Positions 16,158 through 24,371 of a DNA stretch of 64,000 nt are shown piece after piece. Within the stretch, counting starts at the first letter, position 1; every line of letters begins with the position of its first letter. The stretch is from Scandinavium vulneris_A. GTDB taxonomy: Bacteria > Pseudomonadota > Gammaproteobacteria > Enterobacterales > Enterobacteriaceae. The DNA is taken from assembly GCA_046518185.1 (NCBI GenBank), contig JBKGRZ010000003.1, positions 434,001 through 498,000 of the forward strand. The letters run 5' to 3'. Under the pieces are notes generated by a model. That model was not told the DNA's origin. It did not search any database and worked only from the letters and a program-made list of their open reading frames with translations. Made by a program: the position numbers and the translations under genes.

Positions 16158-18101
16158 ATGATTAAGTTTAGCGCAACGCTCCTTGCTACGCTGATTGCTG
16201 CCAGCGTGCAGGCCGCGACGGTGGATTTGCGAGTTATGGAAACCACCGACCTGCACAGCAACATGATGGATTTTGATTACTACAAAGATACCGCTACGGA
16301 AAAATTTGGTCTGGTGCGAACCGCCAGCCTGATTAACGCCGCACGCGGTGAAGTCAAAAACAGCGTGCTGGTGGATAACGGCGATGTGATTCAGGGGAGC
16401 CCGCTTGGCGATTATATGGCGGCGAAAGGCCTGAAAGCCGGGGATGTGCACCCGGTTTACAAGGCGATGAACACCCTCGATTACGCGGTGGGCAACCTTG
16501 GAAATCACGAATTCAACTACGGTCTGGATTTTTTGCACAAGGCCATCAATGGCGCGAAATTCCCGTACGTTAACGCCAATATCATCGACGTTAAGACCAA
16601 AAAGCCTCTGTTTACGCCCTACCTGATTAAAGAAACCCAGGTCGTCGACACTGACGGCAAAACGCATACCCTGAGGATTGGCTATATCGGTTTTGTGCCA
16701 CCACAAATCATGACCTGGGATAAAGCGAATCTCAGCGGTAAAGTCACGGTAAACGACATTACCGAAACCGCACGTCAATATGTGCCCGAAATGCGTGAGA
16801 AAGGGGCCGATGTGGTGGTGGTTATCGCCCACTCTGGCCTGTCCGCAGACCCGTATCAGGCGATGGCGGAAAACTCCGTTTACTACTTAAGCCAGGTTCC
16901 GGGCGTGGATGCGATCATGTTCGGTCATGCCCATGCGGTGTTCCCGTCGAAAGATTTCGCCAGCATCAAGGGGGCAGATATCGACAAAGGTCTGCTCAAC
17001 GGCGTACCGGCGGTGATGCCTGGCATGTGGGGCGACCATCTCGGGGTGGTGGATCTGGTGCTGAACAACGACAGCGGCAAATGGACGGTGGCACAGGCCA
17101 AAGCCGAAGCGCGGCCAATTTATGACACCACGGCCAAAAAATCCCTCGCCGCAGAAGACACTAATCTGGTGAAGGTGCTGAAAGCCGACCACGATGCTAC
17201 CCGGGCGTTTGTCAGCAAACCTATCGGCAAATCCTCCGATAATATGTACAGCTATTTGTCACTGGTGCAGGACGATCCGACTGTTCAGGTGGTGAATATG
17301 GCGCAGAAAGCCTACGTCGAGCACTATATTCAGGGCGATCCGGATCTGGCGAAACTGCCCGTGCTTTCGGCCGCAGCACCTTTCAAAGCCGGTGGACGTA
17401 AAAACGATCCGGCGAGCTTTGTCGAGGTGGAGAAAGGTCAGTTGACCTTCCGTAATGCCGCCGATTTGTATCTCTATCCGAATACCCTGGTGGTGATGAA
17501 AGTCAGCGGTAAAGAGGTGAAAGAGTGGCTGGAGTGCTCCGCCGGACAGTTCAATCAGATTGACGTCAACAGCAGCAAACCGCAGTCGCTGATCAACTGG
17601 GATGGTTTCCGCACCTATAACTTCGACGTTATCGACGGGGTGAAATATCAAATCGACGTCAGCCAACCGGCGCGCTACGACGGGGAATGCCAGAGCGTAA
17701 ACCCGAAAGCGGAGCGTATTAAAAATCTGACCTTCGACGGCAAGCCAATTGACCCGAATGCGATGTTCCTGGTTGCGACCAATAACTATCGCGCCTATGG
17801 CGGCAAGTTTGCGGGCACCGGCGAGAGCCATATTGCGTTTGCCTCACCGGATGAAAACCGTTCGGTGCTGGCGGCATGGATAAGCGCGGAGTCGAAGAAA
17901 AACGGAGAGATCCATCCGGCCGCGGATAACAACTGGCGCTTAGCACCGATTCACTCGGCCTCCCTGCTGGATATTCGCTTTGAAACGGCCCCGACGGACA
18001 AAGCCGCGGCGTTTATCAAAGATAAAGCGCAGTATCCGATGAAGAAAGTCGGCACCGATGAAATCGGCTTTGCGGTCTATCAGCTTGATTTGAGTAAGTA
18101 A
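16158..18101 (+). CDS. cpdB: Periplasmic 2',3'-cyclic-nucleotide 2'-phosphodiesterase/3'-nucleotidase CpdB
   Basis: Exported bifunctional enzyme that opens 2',3'-cyclic nucleotides and dephosphorylates 3'-nucleotides, allowing nucleotide scavenging. The start is the ATG at 16158 behind GAAAGGA, giving 647 residues as in E. coli; an extension to 16107 is not supported. The signal peptide is cleaved at about VQA/A. Metallophosphatase motifs follow: TTDLHSN, DNGDVIQG, GNHEFNYG, AHSGLS and GHAHAVF. The C-terminal half is the 5'-nucleotidase substrate domain. Confidence 0.97.
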   Translation: MIKFSATLLATLIAASVQAATVDLRVMETTDLHSNMMDFDYYKDTATEKFGLVRTASLINAARGEVKNSVLVDNGDVIQGSPLGDYMAAKGLKAGDVHPVYKAMNTLDYAVGNLGNHEFNYGLDFLHKAINGAKFPYVNANIIDVKTKKPLFTPYLIKETQVVDTDGKTHTLRIGYIGFVPPQIMTWDKANLSGKVTVNDITETARQYVPEMREKGADVVVVIAHSGLSADPYQAMAENSVYYLSQVPGVDAIMFGHAHAVFPSKDFASIKGADIDKGLLNGVPAVMPGMWGDHLGVVDLVLNNDSGKWTVAQAKAEARPIYDTTAKKSLAAEDTNLVKVLKADHDATRAFVSKPIGKSSDNMYSYLSLVQDDPTVQVVNMAQKAYVEHYIQGDPDLAKLPVLSAAAPFKAGGRKNDPASFVEVEKGQLTFRNAADLYLYPNTLVVMKVSGKEVKEWLECSAGQFNQIDVNSSKPQSLINWDGFRTYNFDVIDGVKYQIDVSQPARYDGECQSVNPKAERIKNLTFDGKPIDPNAMFLVATNNYRAYGGKFAGTGESHIAFASPDENRSVLAAWISAESKKNGEIHPAADNNWRLAPIHSASLLDIRFETAPTDKAAAFIKDKAQYPMKKVGTDEIGFAVYQLDLSK

Positions 18102-18116
18102 CAGCAGGTGTTGCAG

Positions 18117-18150
18117 GCCCGGCACGTGTCAGTCCACTGCGCCGCCGGGC
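18117..18150. repeat. REP-type palindrome between convergent cpdB and ytfH
   Basis: GCCCGGC (18117-18123) and GCCGGGC (18144-18150) flank a 20-nt middle. The same arms occur at 25081-25106 and 58003-58027, always just after a stop codon, typical of enterobacterial REP elements that cap 3' ends. Confidence 0.7.
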
Positions 18151-18152
18151 AT

Positions 18153-18533
18153 TTAAGCCACTTTTTCATCCCAGTTCGCCATCACCTGCGGCAGATTCAG
18201 TTCAATCCAGTCGGCCAACGCTTCTACCTTTTCACTCACCTGCTCGCCGAGCGGGGTCAGGCTGTATTCTACGTGTGGCGGCACCACCGGATATGACACC
18301 CGGTTAATAAAGCCGTCCATCTCCAGCGCCTGCAGCGACTGAGCCAACATCTTCTCACTCACGCCGCCCATTTTACGGCGCAAATCGCTGAAACGATGAG
18401 TGCCATCGCGCAACGCCACGAGGATTAACACGCCCCAGCGGCTGGTCACATGCTTGAGCACATCCCGGGACGGACACTGTTCGGCAAACAGATTGCCGTC
18501 GCGCAGTTGCTGACTGAGAAGGGGATTCGTCAT
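18153..18533 (-). CDS. ytfH: HxlR-family transcriptional regulator YtfH
   Basis: A 126-residue winged-helix regulator of the HxlR (DUF24) family. The hallmark cysteine is Cys20 in AEQCPSRDVLKHVTSRWG, followed by the recognition region HRFSDLRRKMGGVSEKMLAQSL. HxlR proteins sense electrophiles or oxidants in several bacteria. Its divergent partner qorB is a quinone oxidoreductase, so regulation of qorB by quinones is a reasonable inference. Length matches E. coli YtfH. Confidence 0.93.
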   Translation of the reverse strand: MTNPLLSQQLRDGNLFAEQCPSRDVLKHVTSRWGVLILVALRDGTHRFSDLRRKMGGVSEKMLAQSLQALEMDGFINRVSYPVVPPHVEYSLTPLGEQVSEKVEALADWIELNLPQVMANWDEKVA

Positions 18534-18538
18534 TTTTA

Positions 18539-18563
18539 TACTTACCTTTTTGTACGTACTTAC
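18539..18563. promoter_or_regulatory. Repeated TACTTAC with GTACGTAC palindrome, candidate HxlR operator
   Basis: TACTTAC occurs at 18539-18545 and again at 18557-18563 (18-bp period), with the 8-bp palindrome GTACGTAC at 18552-18559. It lies in the 90-bp divergent gap between ytfH and qorB. Operators of HxlR proteins are often TAC/GTA-containing repeats. No experimental support is implied. Confidence 0.45.
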
Positions 18564-18623
18564 TAAAAGTTAGCTATGGTGTTAGCGTATCACAACTGAA
18601 GACAAACCCGAAGGAGTCACCTC

Positions 18624-19472
18624 ATGATCGCAATTACCGGCGCTACCGGCCAACTGGGCCACCTTGTTATCGACAACCTGCTGAAAACCGTGCCCGCGAA
18701 CCAACTGGTCGCCATTGTGCGTAACCCGGCGAAAGCTCAGGCGCTGACTGACCAGGGCATTGTGGTTCGTCAGGGCGACTACAGCGATGAAGCTAGCCTG
18801 AAAACCGCCCTGCACGGTGTGGACAAACTGCTACTGATTTCCGGGAGCGAAGTCGGCCAGCGTGCCACTCAGCACCGGAACGTGATCAATGCCGCGAAGG
18901 CCGCAGGCGTGAAGTTTATCGCCTACACCAGCCTGCTGCATGCCGATAAATCCCCGCTCGGCCTACACGTTGAGCATGTCGACACTGAAAATATGCTGGC
19001 GGCATCCGGGATTCCGTTTGCCCTGCTGCGTAACGGCTGGTACACCGAAAACTATCTCGCCAGCGCTCCCCCGGCTATTGAACACGGGGTATTCATTGGC
19101 GCCGCAGGCGACGGCAAAATTGCCTCCGCTACGCGGGCAGATTACGCCGCAGCGGCGGCGCGGGTCATCAGTGAAGAGGGTCATGCGGGCAAAGTGTATG
19201 AACTGGCTGGCGATAACGCCTGGACGCTCAGCGAGCTGGCGGCCGAACTGAGCAAGCAGAGCGGCAAGAGCGTGCGCTATCAGAACTTGAGCGAAGCTGA
19301 TTTCGCGACGGCGCTGAAAGGTGTTGGCCTGCCTGCGGGTCTGGCCGATATGCTCGCTGATTCAGACGTCGGTGCCTCAAAAGGCGGCCTGTTCGATGAC
19401 AGCCGTACCCTGAGCATGCTTATCCAGCGCCCGACGACGCCCCTGTCTGAAAGTGTCAAAAGCATCCTGTAA
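18624..19472 (+). CDS. qorB: NAD(P)H:quinone oxidoreductase 2 QorB
   Basis: A 282-residue NmrA-like short-chain dehydrogenase fold enzyme that reduces quinones with NADPH. The cofactor motif GATGQLG is at residues 5-11. The sequence follows E. coli QorB (YtfG, 286 residues) throughout and differs mainly at the extreme C-terminus. It is divergent from the HxlR regulator ytfH. The ribosome binding site is GAAGGAG. Confidence 0.95.
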   Translation: MIAITGATGQLGHLVIDNLLKTVPANQLVAIVRNPAKAQALTDQGIVVRQGDYSDEASLKTALHGVDKLLLISGSEVGQRATQHRNVINAAKAAGVKFIAYTSLLHADKSPLGLHVEHVDTENMLAASGIPFALLRNGWYTENYLASAPPAIEHGVFIGAAGDGKIASATRADYAAAAARVISEEGHAGKVYELAGDNAWTLSELAAELSKQSGKSVRYQNLSEADFATALKGVGLPAGLADMLADSDVGASKGGLFDDSRTLSMLIQRPTTPLSESVKSIL

Positions 19473-19551
19473 ACGTTAACGAACGGTTAAATTTGTGGCA
19501 CCTTCGCGGGGTATCTTCGATAATGACGGAGATATTCCGCGGGAGGTTAGC

Positions 19552-20376
19552 GTGCAGGGTGTTCCAGAACTGTTCACAGATGAGAGAGATAGCGCCAGCT
19601 TCCGCCATTTGCCCCAGGTGCCGGGGGTGGAGCTTTATCACGCCCACATCTCGCGCTACGCCTTTGAACCCCATACCCACGAAGCTTTTGGGATCGGCGC
19701 GATTGAACTCGGGGCCGAACGCTTTCGCTATCGCGGCGCGCAGCATGTCGCTCCGGTCAATTCGGTCATCACCATGAACCCGGATGAGTTACATACCGGG
19801 GAGGCGGAAACCGCCGAAGGATGGCGCTACCGGATGGTGTATCTGGACCCTGATTTGCTGGAAGAGGTGACGGGCATTCGTCACTGGTGGTTCAGTGATG
19901 TGGTGCGCCACGATGCCCGACGTTCCGCCCAGCTTTGCCACCAGATTTATGGGCTGTGGAATACCGACGACCCGCTGGCGCAGAAGGGACTGTTGCTCGA
20001 CCTGATAGAGACCTTCCGCCCGTTGGCCCATCATGCGCCCAATGTTCAGGAAGCGGCGCATCGCTTCGAACGCGTTCGCGACTACCTGCACGACAACTAT
20101 ATGCACGCCCTGACCCTCGACGAGCTGGCCGCCGTGGTGTCGCTCAGTCCGTATCATTTTCAGCGTCAGTTCAAAGCCCGCTATCACGTTACGCCGCACC
20201 AGATGCTGATGGCGATTCGGCTGTGGCGCGCCAAAGATTTTCTGACCCGCGGAATGCCCGCCGCAGAAGTTGCCGCCGCCACTGGCCTGACCGATCAGTC
20301 TCATCTCACCCGGGCCTTTACCCGCCGCTACGGCATTACCCCCGTCCGCTATCAGAAACAGGTCTTCATGCGCTGA
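19552..20376 (+). CDS. AraC-family transcriptional regulator, not present at this spot in K-12
   Basis: A 274-residue regulator with an N-terminal cupin-type AraC_binding domain (HISRYAFEPHTHEAFGIG) and two C-terminal helix-turn-helix motifs (about residues 175-274, LTLDELAAVVSLSPYHFQRQF and AEVAAATGLTDQSHLTRAF region). I chose the GTG at 19552 because GGGAGG sits five bases upstream; a GTG at 19495 is possible. It lies between qorB and ytfF, 73 bp before ytfF, in the same direction. AraC regulators of this type often control an adjacent DMT or LysE exporter, so ytfF is the likely target (inference). Confidence 0.9.
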   Translation: MQGVPELFTDERDSASFRHLPQVPGVELYHAHISRYAFEPHTHEAFGIGAIELGAERFRYRGAQHVAPVNSVITMNPDELHTGEAETAEGWRYRMVYLDPDLLEEVTGIRHWWFSDVVRHDARRSAQLCHQIYGLWNTDDPLAQKGLLLDLIETFRPLAHHAPNVQEAAHRFERVRDYLHDNYMHALTLDELAAVVSLSPYHFQRQFKARYHVTPHQMLMAIRLWRAKDFLTRGMPAAEVAAATGLTDQSHLTRAFTRRYGITPVRYQKQVFMR

Positions 20377-20449
20377 TGCGCAACCTCGTACAATACACCC
20401 CGTCGTCGCCCTGCCTACACTGCGCCTGTTGATTAAAAAGGGGCAACAA

Positions 20450-21409
20450 ATGCTGAGTGGTGTGCTGTACGCCTTGCTGGCGGGATTAATGTGGGGACTG
20501 ATTTTCGTGGGGCCGCTGCTGGTGCCTGAATACCCGGCGGTGTTGCAGTCGATGGGCCGTTATCTGGCGCTTGGCCTGATTGCGCTCCCGCTGGCGTGGC
20601 TCGGCAGAGCGCGGTTAAAACAGCTCTGCACCCGCGACTGGCTGACGGCGTTGAGCCTGACCATGATGGGCAACCTCATCTATTACGTGTGTCTGGCCAG
20701 CGCCATTCAGCGGGCTGGGGCACCTGTTTCCACCATGATAATTGGCACCCTGCCAGTGGTTATCCCTGTGTTTGCTAATCTGCTCTACAGCCAACGCGAC
20801 GGCAAACTCTCATGGCTCAGCATGGCACCCGCCCTGGCCTGCATTGCGTTGGGCTTAGCGTGTGTGAATATTGCCGAACTTCGCCACGGTGTTAGCGATT
20901 TCAGCTGGTGGCGCTATGGCAGTGGTATCGGGCTGGCGTTCATTTCGGTGGTGTGTTGGGCGTGGTATGCGCTGCGTAACGCGCGCTGGCTGCGGGAGAA
21001 TCCGGATAAACATCCGATGATGTGGGCCACCGCCCAGGCGCTGGTCACGCTGCCGATGTCATTGTTGGGGTATGTACTGGCCTGTGTGTGGCTAAGCGGT
21101 CAGGGACAATCGTTCCCCCTGCCGTTCGGCCCGCGCCCTGCCGTCTTTATCACCCTGATGATTGCCATCGCGGTGCTCTGCTCATGGGTCGGTACACTGT
21201 GCTGGAACATTGCCAGTCAGCGACTGCCGACGGTGATCCTCGGGCCGTTGATCGTCTTCGAAACGTTAGCCGGGCTGCTGTATACGTTTATGCTGCGCCA
21301 GAGCCTGCCGCCATTGCTGACGCTCACGGGCATCACGCTGTTGGTCGTGGGGGTGGTTATCGCCGTGCGGGCTAAACTGCAAAAGCCGCAGATTCAGGCC
21401 CTTGAATAA
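20450..21409 (+). CDS. ytfF: DMT-superfamily (EamA) inner-membrane transporter YtfF
   Basis: A 319-residue protein with ten predicted membrane segments in two EamA repeats. It closely matches E. coli YtfF, whose substrate is unassigned; relatives export amino acids or metabolites. The start is the ATG at 20450 behind AAAAGGGG rather than the upstream in-frame codon at 20429. It follows the AraC gene in the same direction and may share its transcript. Confidence 0.92.
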   Translation: MLSGVLYALLAGLMWGLIFVGPLLVPEYPAVLQSMGRYLALGLIALPLAWLGRARLKQLCTRDWLTALSLTMMGNLIYYVCLASAIQRAGAPVSTMIIGTLPVVIPVFANLLYSQRDGKLSWLSMAPALACIALGLACVNIAELRHGVSDFSWWRYGSGIGLAFISVVCWAWYALRNARWLRENPDKHPMMWATAQALVTLPMSLLGYVLACVWLSGQGQSFPLPFGPRPAVFITLMIAIAVLCSWVGTLCWNIASQRLPTVILGPLIVFETLAGLLYTFMLRQSLPPLLTLTGITLLVVGVVIAVRAKLQKPQIQALE

Positions 21410-21425
21410 GGACCTGACAGGAACA

Positions 21426-21719
21426 TTAGTGTCCGGTTACCACGGCCGCAGCAACAGGGTTGTCAGACTGTGCAACCACCGCTGTACGCGCCACAGGATG
21501 CGCACCGCCGCCCGTCGCGACAGCCATTGCAGCGGGGTGATCGGATGATGCGATTACCGCGCCACGTTCAACAGGATGTGCGCCATTGCCACTGGTCGCC
21601 GTGGCCATTGCCACAGGGTGGTCGGATGTCGCCACAACAGTTGTTCTTGCAATGGGATGGTTAGCGAAAGCAGGGAGACTCACAACGGCGAAGGTTAATG
21701 CCAGAATAGTTTTTTTCAT
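21426..21719 (-). CDS. Small exported protein built of three 26-residue His-Pro repeats
   Basis: A 97-residue protein I do not recognise. A standard signal peptide (MKKTILALTFAVVSLPAFA) is cleaved before N20. The whole mature part is three tandem units of 26 residues (20-45, 46-71, 72-97). The shared pattern is HPVxRxxVVAxSDHPVAMAxAT, and each unit begins with HP and has DHP or DNP in the middle. The ATG at 21719 follows AGAGGTC; an extension to 21782 lacks support. There are no cysteines, and the mature part is rich in Ala and Val. Periodic histidines could bind metal or build a beta-solenoid, which is speculation. It lies convergent to ytfF and downstream of cycA's 3' end on its own promoter. 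Confidence 0.85.
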   Translation of the reverse strand: MKKTILALTFAVVSLPAFANHPIARTTVVATSDHPVAMATATSGNGAHPVERGAVIASSDHPAAMAVATGGGAHPVARTAVVAQSDNPVAAAVVTGH

Positions 21720-21729
21720 AATATGACCT

Positions 21730-21789
21730 CTAATAAACTCATTTATAACGATAAAATCAAATGAGATTTCATCGAAATTCATTTATTAG
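21730..21789 (-). promoter_or_regulatory. Nested inverted repeats in the leader of the His-Pro repeat gene
   Basis: CTAATAAA (21730-21737) pairs with TTTATTAG (21782-21789), and inside it CTCATTT (21738-21744) pairs with AAATGAG (21759-21765). On the minus strand this would fold into a two-part hairpin just upstream of the AGAGGTC ribosome binding site. It may influence translation or mRNA stability. Confidence 0.4.
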
Positions 21790-21865
21790 TGTCTAACCTT
21801 CGTGATGGCTGTGCAAAGTCTAATCGATTTAAAATTGAATTTTAGCAATGCAGGGGAGAGGGAAA

Positions 21866-21901
21866 CAGTAATAGAGCCAGCGCTGACTGACCCTATTACT
21901 G
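21866..21901 (-). terminator. Stem-loop terminator after cycA
   Basis: CAGTAATAG (21866-21874) and CTATTACTG (21893-21901) form a perfect 9-bp stem around an 18-nt loop that itself contains the palindrome CAGCGCTG. On the minus strand it is followed by TTTCCCTCTCCC. It lies 10 bp beyond the cycA stop. Confidence 0.65.
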
Positions 21902-21910
21902 GCGATCGAA

Positions 21911-23311
21911 CTACGCGGTACGTTTCTTGCCGAGCATCCACCAGCCCAGACCCAACACCGCAAACCACAGTGGGGTGACGATCAGCGCCTGACGGGTATC
22001 ATCCTGCAAGGTGAGCAGTACCAGCACAAATGCGAAGAATGCCATACACACCCAGCACATCAATTTGCCGAGCGGCATTTTGTATTTCGATGCTTCATGC
22101 AGCTGCGGACGCTGTTTGCGGTAGACCAGATACGAACACAGAATGATGGTCCACACGAACATGAACAGGATAGCCGATACGGTAGTGATCATCGTGAACG
22201 CGGCAATGGCGCTTGGGTTCACATACAGCATCACCACCCCGCCCAGCAGACAGATACAGGAGAAGGTCAGCCCTTTCGCCGGGACCGCACGCTTAGAGAG
22301 TTTAGCGAAGGCTTTTGGCGCAACGCCGTCCTGCGCCAGACCGAACAGCATACGGCTGGTTGAGAACACGCCGCTGTTGGCGGATGACGCCGCCGAGGTC
22401 AGCACCACGAAGTTAATGATACTCGCCGCCGCAGGCAGGCCCACCAGCACGAACAGTTCAACGAACGGACTCTTATCCGGCACCACAGAACCCCACGGCG
22501 TGACCGACATGATCACCACCAGCGCAAACACGTAGAACATGATGATGCGGATAGGAATGGAGTTAATCGCGCGCGGCAGGGATTTTTCCGGGTCTTTGGT
22601 TTCGGCCGCCGTGGTGCCCACCAATTCAATCCCGACGAAGGCAAACACCGCTATCTGGAATCCGGCGAAGAAGCCGCTCAGGCCTTTCGGGAACCAGCCA
22701 CCGTCATTCCACAGATGGTCGAACGAGGCCTGCACGCCGCTTGGCGAGGTGAAATGCGTCATCACCATGACCAGGCCGACAATCACCAGGCCAACGATAG
22801 CGACGATTTTGATCATCGCAAACCAGAACTCCATCTCACCAAACATCTTCACGGTCGCCAGGTTCAGGCCCAGCAACAGCAGGATAACCGCGATCGATGC
22901 CACCCAGTCGGATAATCCAGGGAACCAGAACTGTGCGTAGGAGGTAATCGCCACCACATCGGCCATCCCGGTCACTACCCAACAGAACCAGTAGGTCCAG
23001 CCAGTAAAGTAGCCGGCCCACGGCCCGAGCAGGTCGGCGGCGAAGTCGCTGAAGGATTTATATTCGAGGTTTGACAGCAGCAATTCACCCATTGCACGCA
23101 TGACGAAAAACAGCATGAAGCCGATGATCATATAGACGAAGATGATCGACGGCCCGGCCAGGCTGATGGTTTTACCCGAGCCCATAAATAAGCCGGTGCC
23201 TATCGCGCCGCCGATAGCAATCAGCTGAATATGCCGGTTTGTGAGATTGCGCCGCAGCGACTGTTCAGTCGATGCGTCTTCTTGTGCAGCGACTTTTATT
23301 TGATCTACCAT
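21911..23311 (-). CDS. cycA: D-serine/D-alanine/glycine:H+ symporter CycA
   Basis: A 466-residue, 12-segment amino-acid permease of the APC superfamily. It imports glycine, D-alanine, D-serine and D-cycloserine. The sequence follows E. coli CycA (470 residues) almost residue for residue, with the family signature IGGAIGTGLFMGSG near residue 32. The C-terminus is four residues shorter, ending GKKRTA. Expression in E. coli is repressed by the GcvB small RNA, and a matching CA-rich tract is seen in the leader. Confidence 0.96.
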   Translation of the reverse strand: MVDQIKVAAQEDASTEQSLRRNLTNRHIQLIAIGGAIGTGLFMGSGKTISLAGPSIIFVYMIIGFMLFFVMRAMGELLLSNLEYKSFSDFAADLLGPWAGYFTGWTYWFCWVVTGMADVVAITSYAQFWFPGLSDWVASIAVILLLLGLNLATVKMFGEMEFWFAMIKIVAIVGLVIVGLVMVMTHFTSPSGVQASFDHLWNDGGWFPKGLSGFFAGFQIAVFAFVGIELVGTTAAETKDPEKSLPRAINSIPIRIIMFYVFALVVIMSVTPWGSVVPDKSPFVELFVLVGLPAAASIINFVVLTSAASSANSGVFSTSRMLFGLAQDGVAPKAFAKLSKRAVPAKGLTFSCICLLGGVVMLYVNPSAIAAFTMITTVSAILFMFVWTIILCSYLVYRKQRPQLHEASKYKMPLGKLMCWVCMAFFAFVLVLLTLQDDTRQALIVTPLWFAVLGLGWWMLGKKRTA

Positions 23312-23320
23312 GTGATTTAT

Positions 23321-23346
23321 TCCTGTTGTTCCTGTTGTGTTGTGCT
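23321..23346 (-). promoter_or_regulatory. cycA: CA-rich tract in the cycA leader, probable GcvB pairing site
   Basis: On the coding strand the tract reads AGCACAACACAACAGG followed by AACAACAGGA, 10-35 bases upstream of the cycA ATG. GcvB represses many amino-acid transporters by pairing its GU-rich R1 region with such CA-rich leaders, and cycA is a known E. coli target. The remaining gap to 23585 holds the cycA promoter by position and no gene I can support. Confidence 0.5.
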
Positions 23347-23585
23347 GGCTCTGCGGCCATTGAATACATCTGTCGATGTTTCATTTTTGAGTCGTATCGA
23401 TAGTAGGAAAGAATCGGCGGGTTGAATACTGTGAAATGACGATAATGTTAATAACATGTTGGAAGTGAGTGTTATATCACTCTACTAACGCGAAACAGCT
23501 CACAAAAATACACTGCCTGCGGCACAATGCAAGATTAAATGCTAACAAAGCTTTAACTTAGAGATATTGCACTACTTTTTGACGT

Positions 23586-23607
23586 CCTCTCCCGTCTCCG
23601 GGAGAGG
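23586..23607 (-). terminator. Strong hairpin after fklB
   Basis: CCTCTCCCG (23586-23594), loop TCTC, CGGGAGAGG (23599-23607): a perfect 9-bp stem 11 bp past the fklB stop. No T run follows it directly on the minus strand, so it may protect the mRNA end or terminate weakly. Confidence 0.6.
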
Positions 23608-23618
23608 ATCCAGCGGCC

Positions 23619-24239
23619 TTACAGGATTTCGAGCAGTTCGACTTCGAAAACCAGGGTGCTGAATGGTGGAATTGAGGCGCCTGCGCCACGCTCGCCGTAA
23701 GCGAGGTTGTGCGGAATAGTCAGTTCCCATTTAGAGCCAACCGGCATCAGGGTCAGGGCTTCAATCCAGCCTGGGATCACGCCGTTTACCGGGAATTCAG
23801 CCGGTTCGCCGCGCGCCACGGAGCTGTCGAACACAGAACCGTCAATCAGTTTGCCGGTGTAGTGAACGCGAACACGGTCGGTACGCGCTGGGATGGCGCC
23901 TTCGCCCTGAGTGATAACGCGGAACTGCAGACCGGACTCGGTGCTGCTCACGCCGTCTTTCTCACGGTTTTCTTCCAGATATTTCACGCCTTCCGCTGCC
24001 ATCTCTTCGAAGCGCTCACGGCGAACGGCGTCTGCACGCTCGTGAATTTCACGCAGCGCACGGTGCACGACATCCACCGGAACCTGCGGCTGTTTGCCTT
24101 CCAGAGCATCAGCAATACCAGCGACCAGTGCTTCTGGCAGCAGGCCCTGCAGGCCGGATTCGCTGAGCTGTTGTCCTACCTGGAGGCCGATTCCGTAACT
24201 GGCCTGGGCTTCAATGGTGTCAAAAGTCGGGGTTGCCAT
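23619..24239 (-). CDS. fklB: FKBP-type peptidyl-prolyl isomerase FklB (FKBP22)
   Basis: Cytosolic 206-residue dimeric prolyl isomerase. The N-terminal part (about 1-95) is the helical dimerisation domain; the C-terminal FKBP domain holds VHYTGKLIDGSVFDSS, FPVNGVIPGWIEAL and IPPFSTLVFEVELL. The start is the ATG at 24239 behind AAAGGAAAG, which gives the E. coli length; the frame extends to 24341 without a ribosome binding site. It is divergent from ytfB. Confidence 0.96.
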   Translation of the reverse strand: MATPTFDTIEAQASYGIGLQVGQQLSESGLQGLLPEALVAGIADALEGKQPQVPVDVVHRALREIHERADAVRRERFEEMAAEGVKYLEENREKDGVSSTESGLQFRVITQGEGAIPARTDRVRVHYTGKLIDGSVFDSSVARGEPAEFPVNGVIPGWIEALTLMPVGSKWELTIPHNLAYGERGAGASIPPFSTLVFEVELLEIL

Positions 24240-24371
24240 GGTCTTTCCTTTAATCGGATGAAAATCAGCGGGCAGCATAACAGCCAGGCCGCATCGGGTA
24301 AAACTTTGTCTCGCCAGAATTATGTATATACTGAGGGACAAAACAGGGAAACGCGGAGCAGGAGGTGACCC

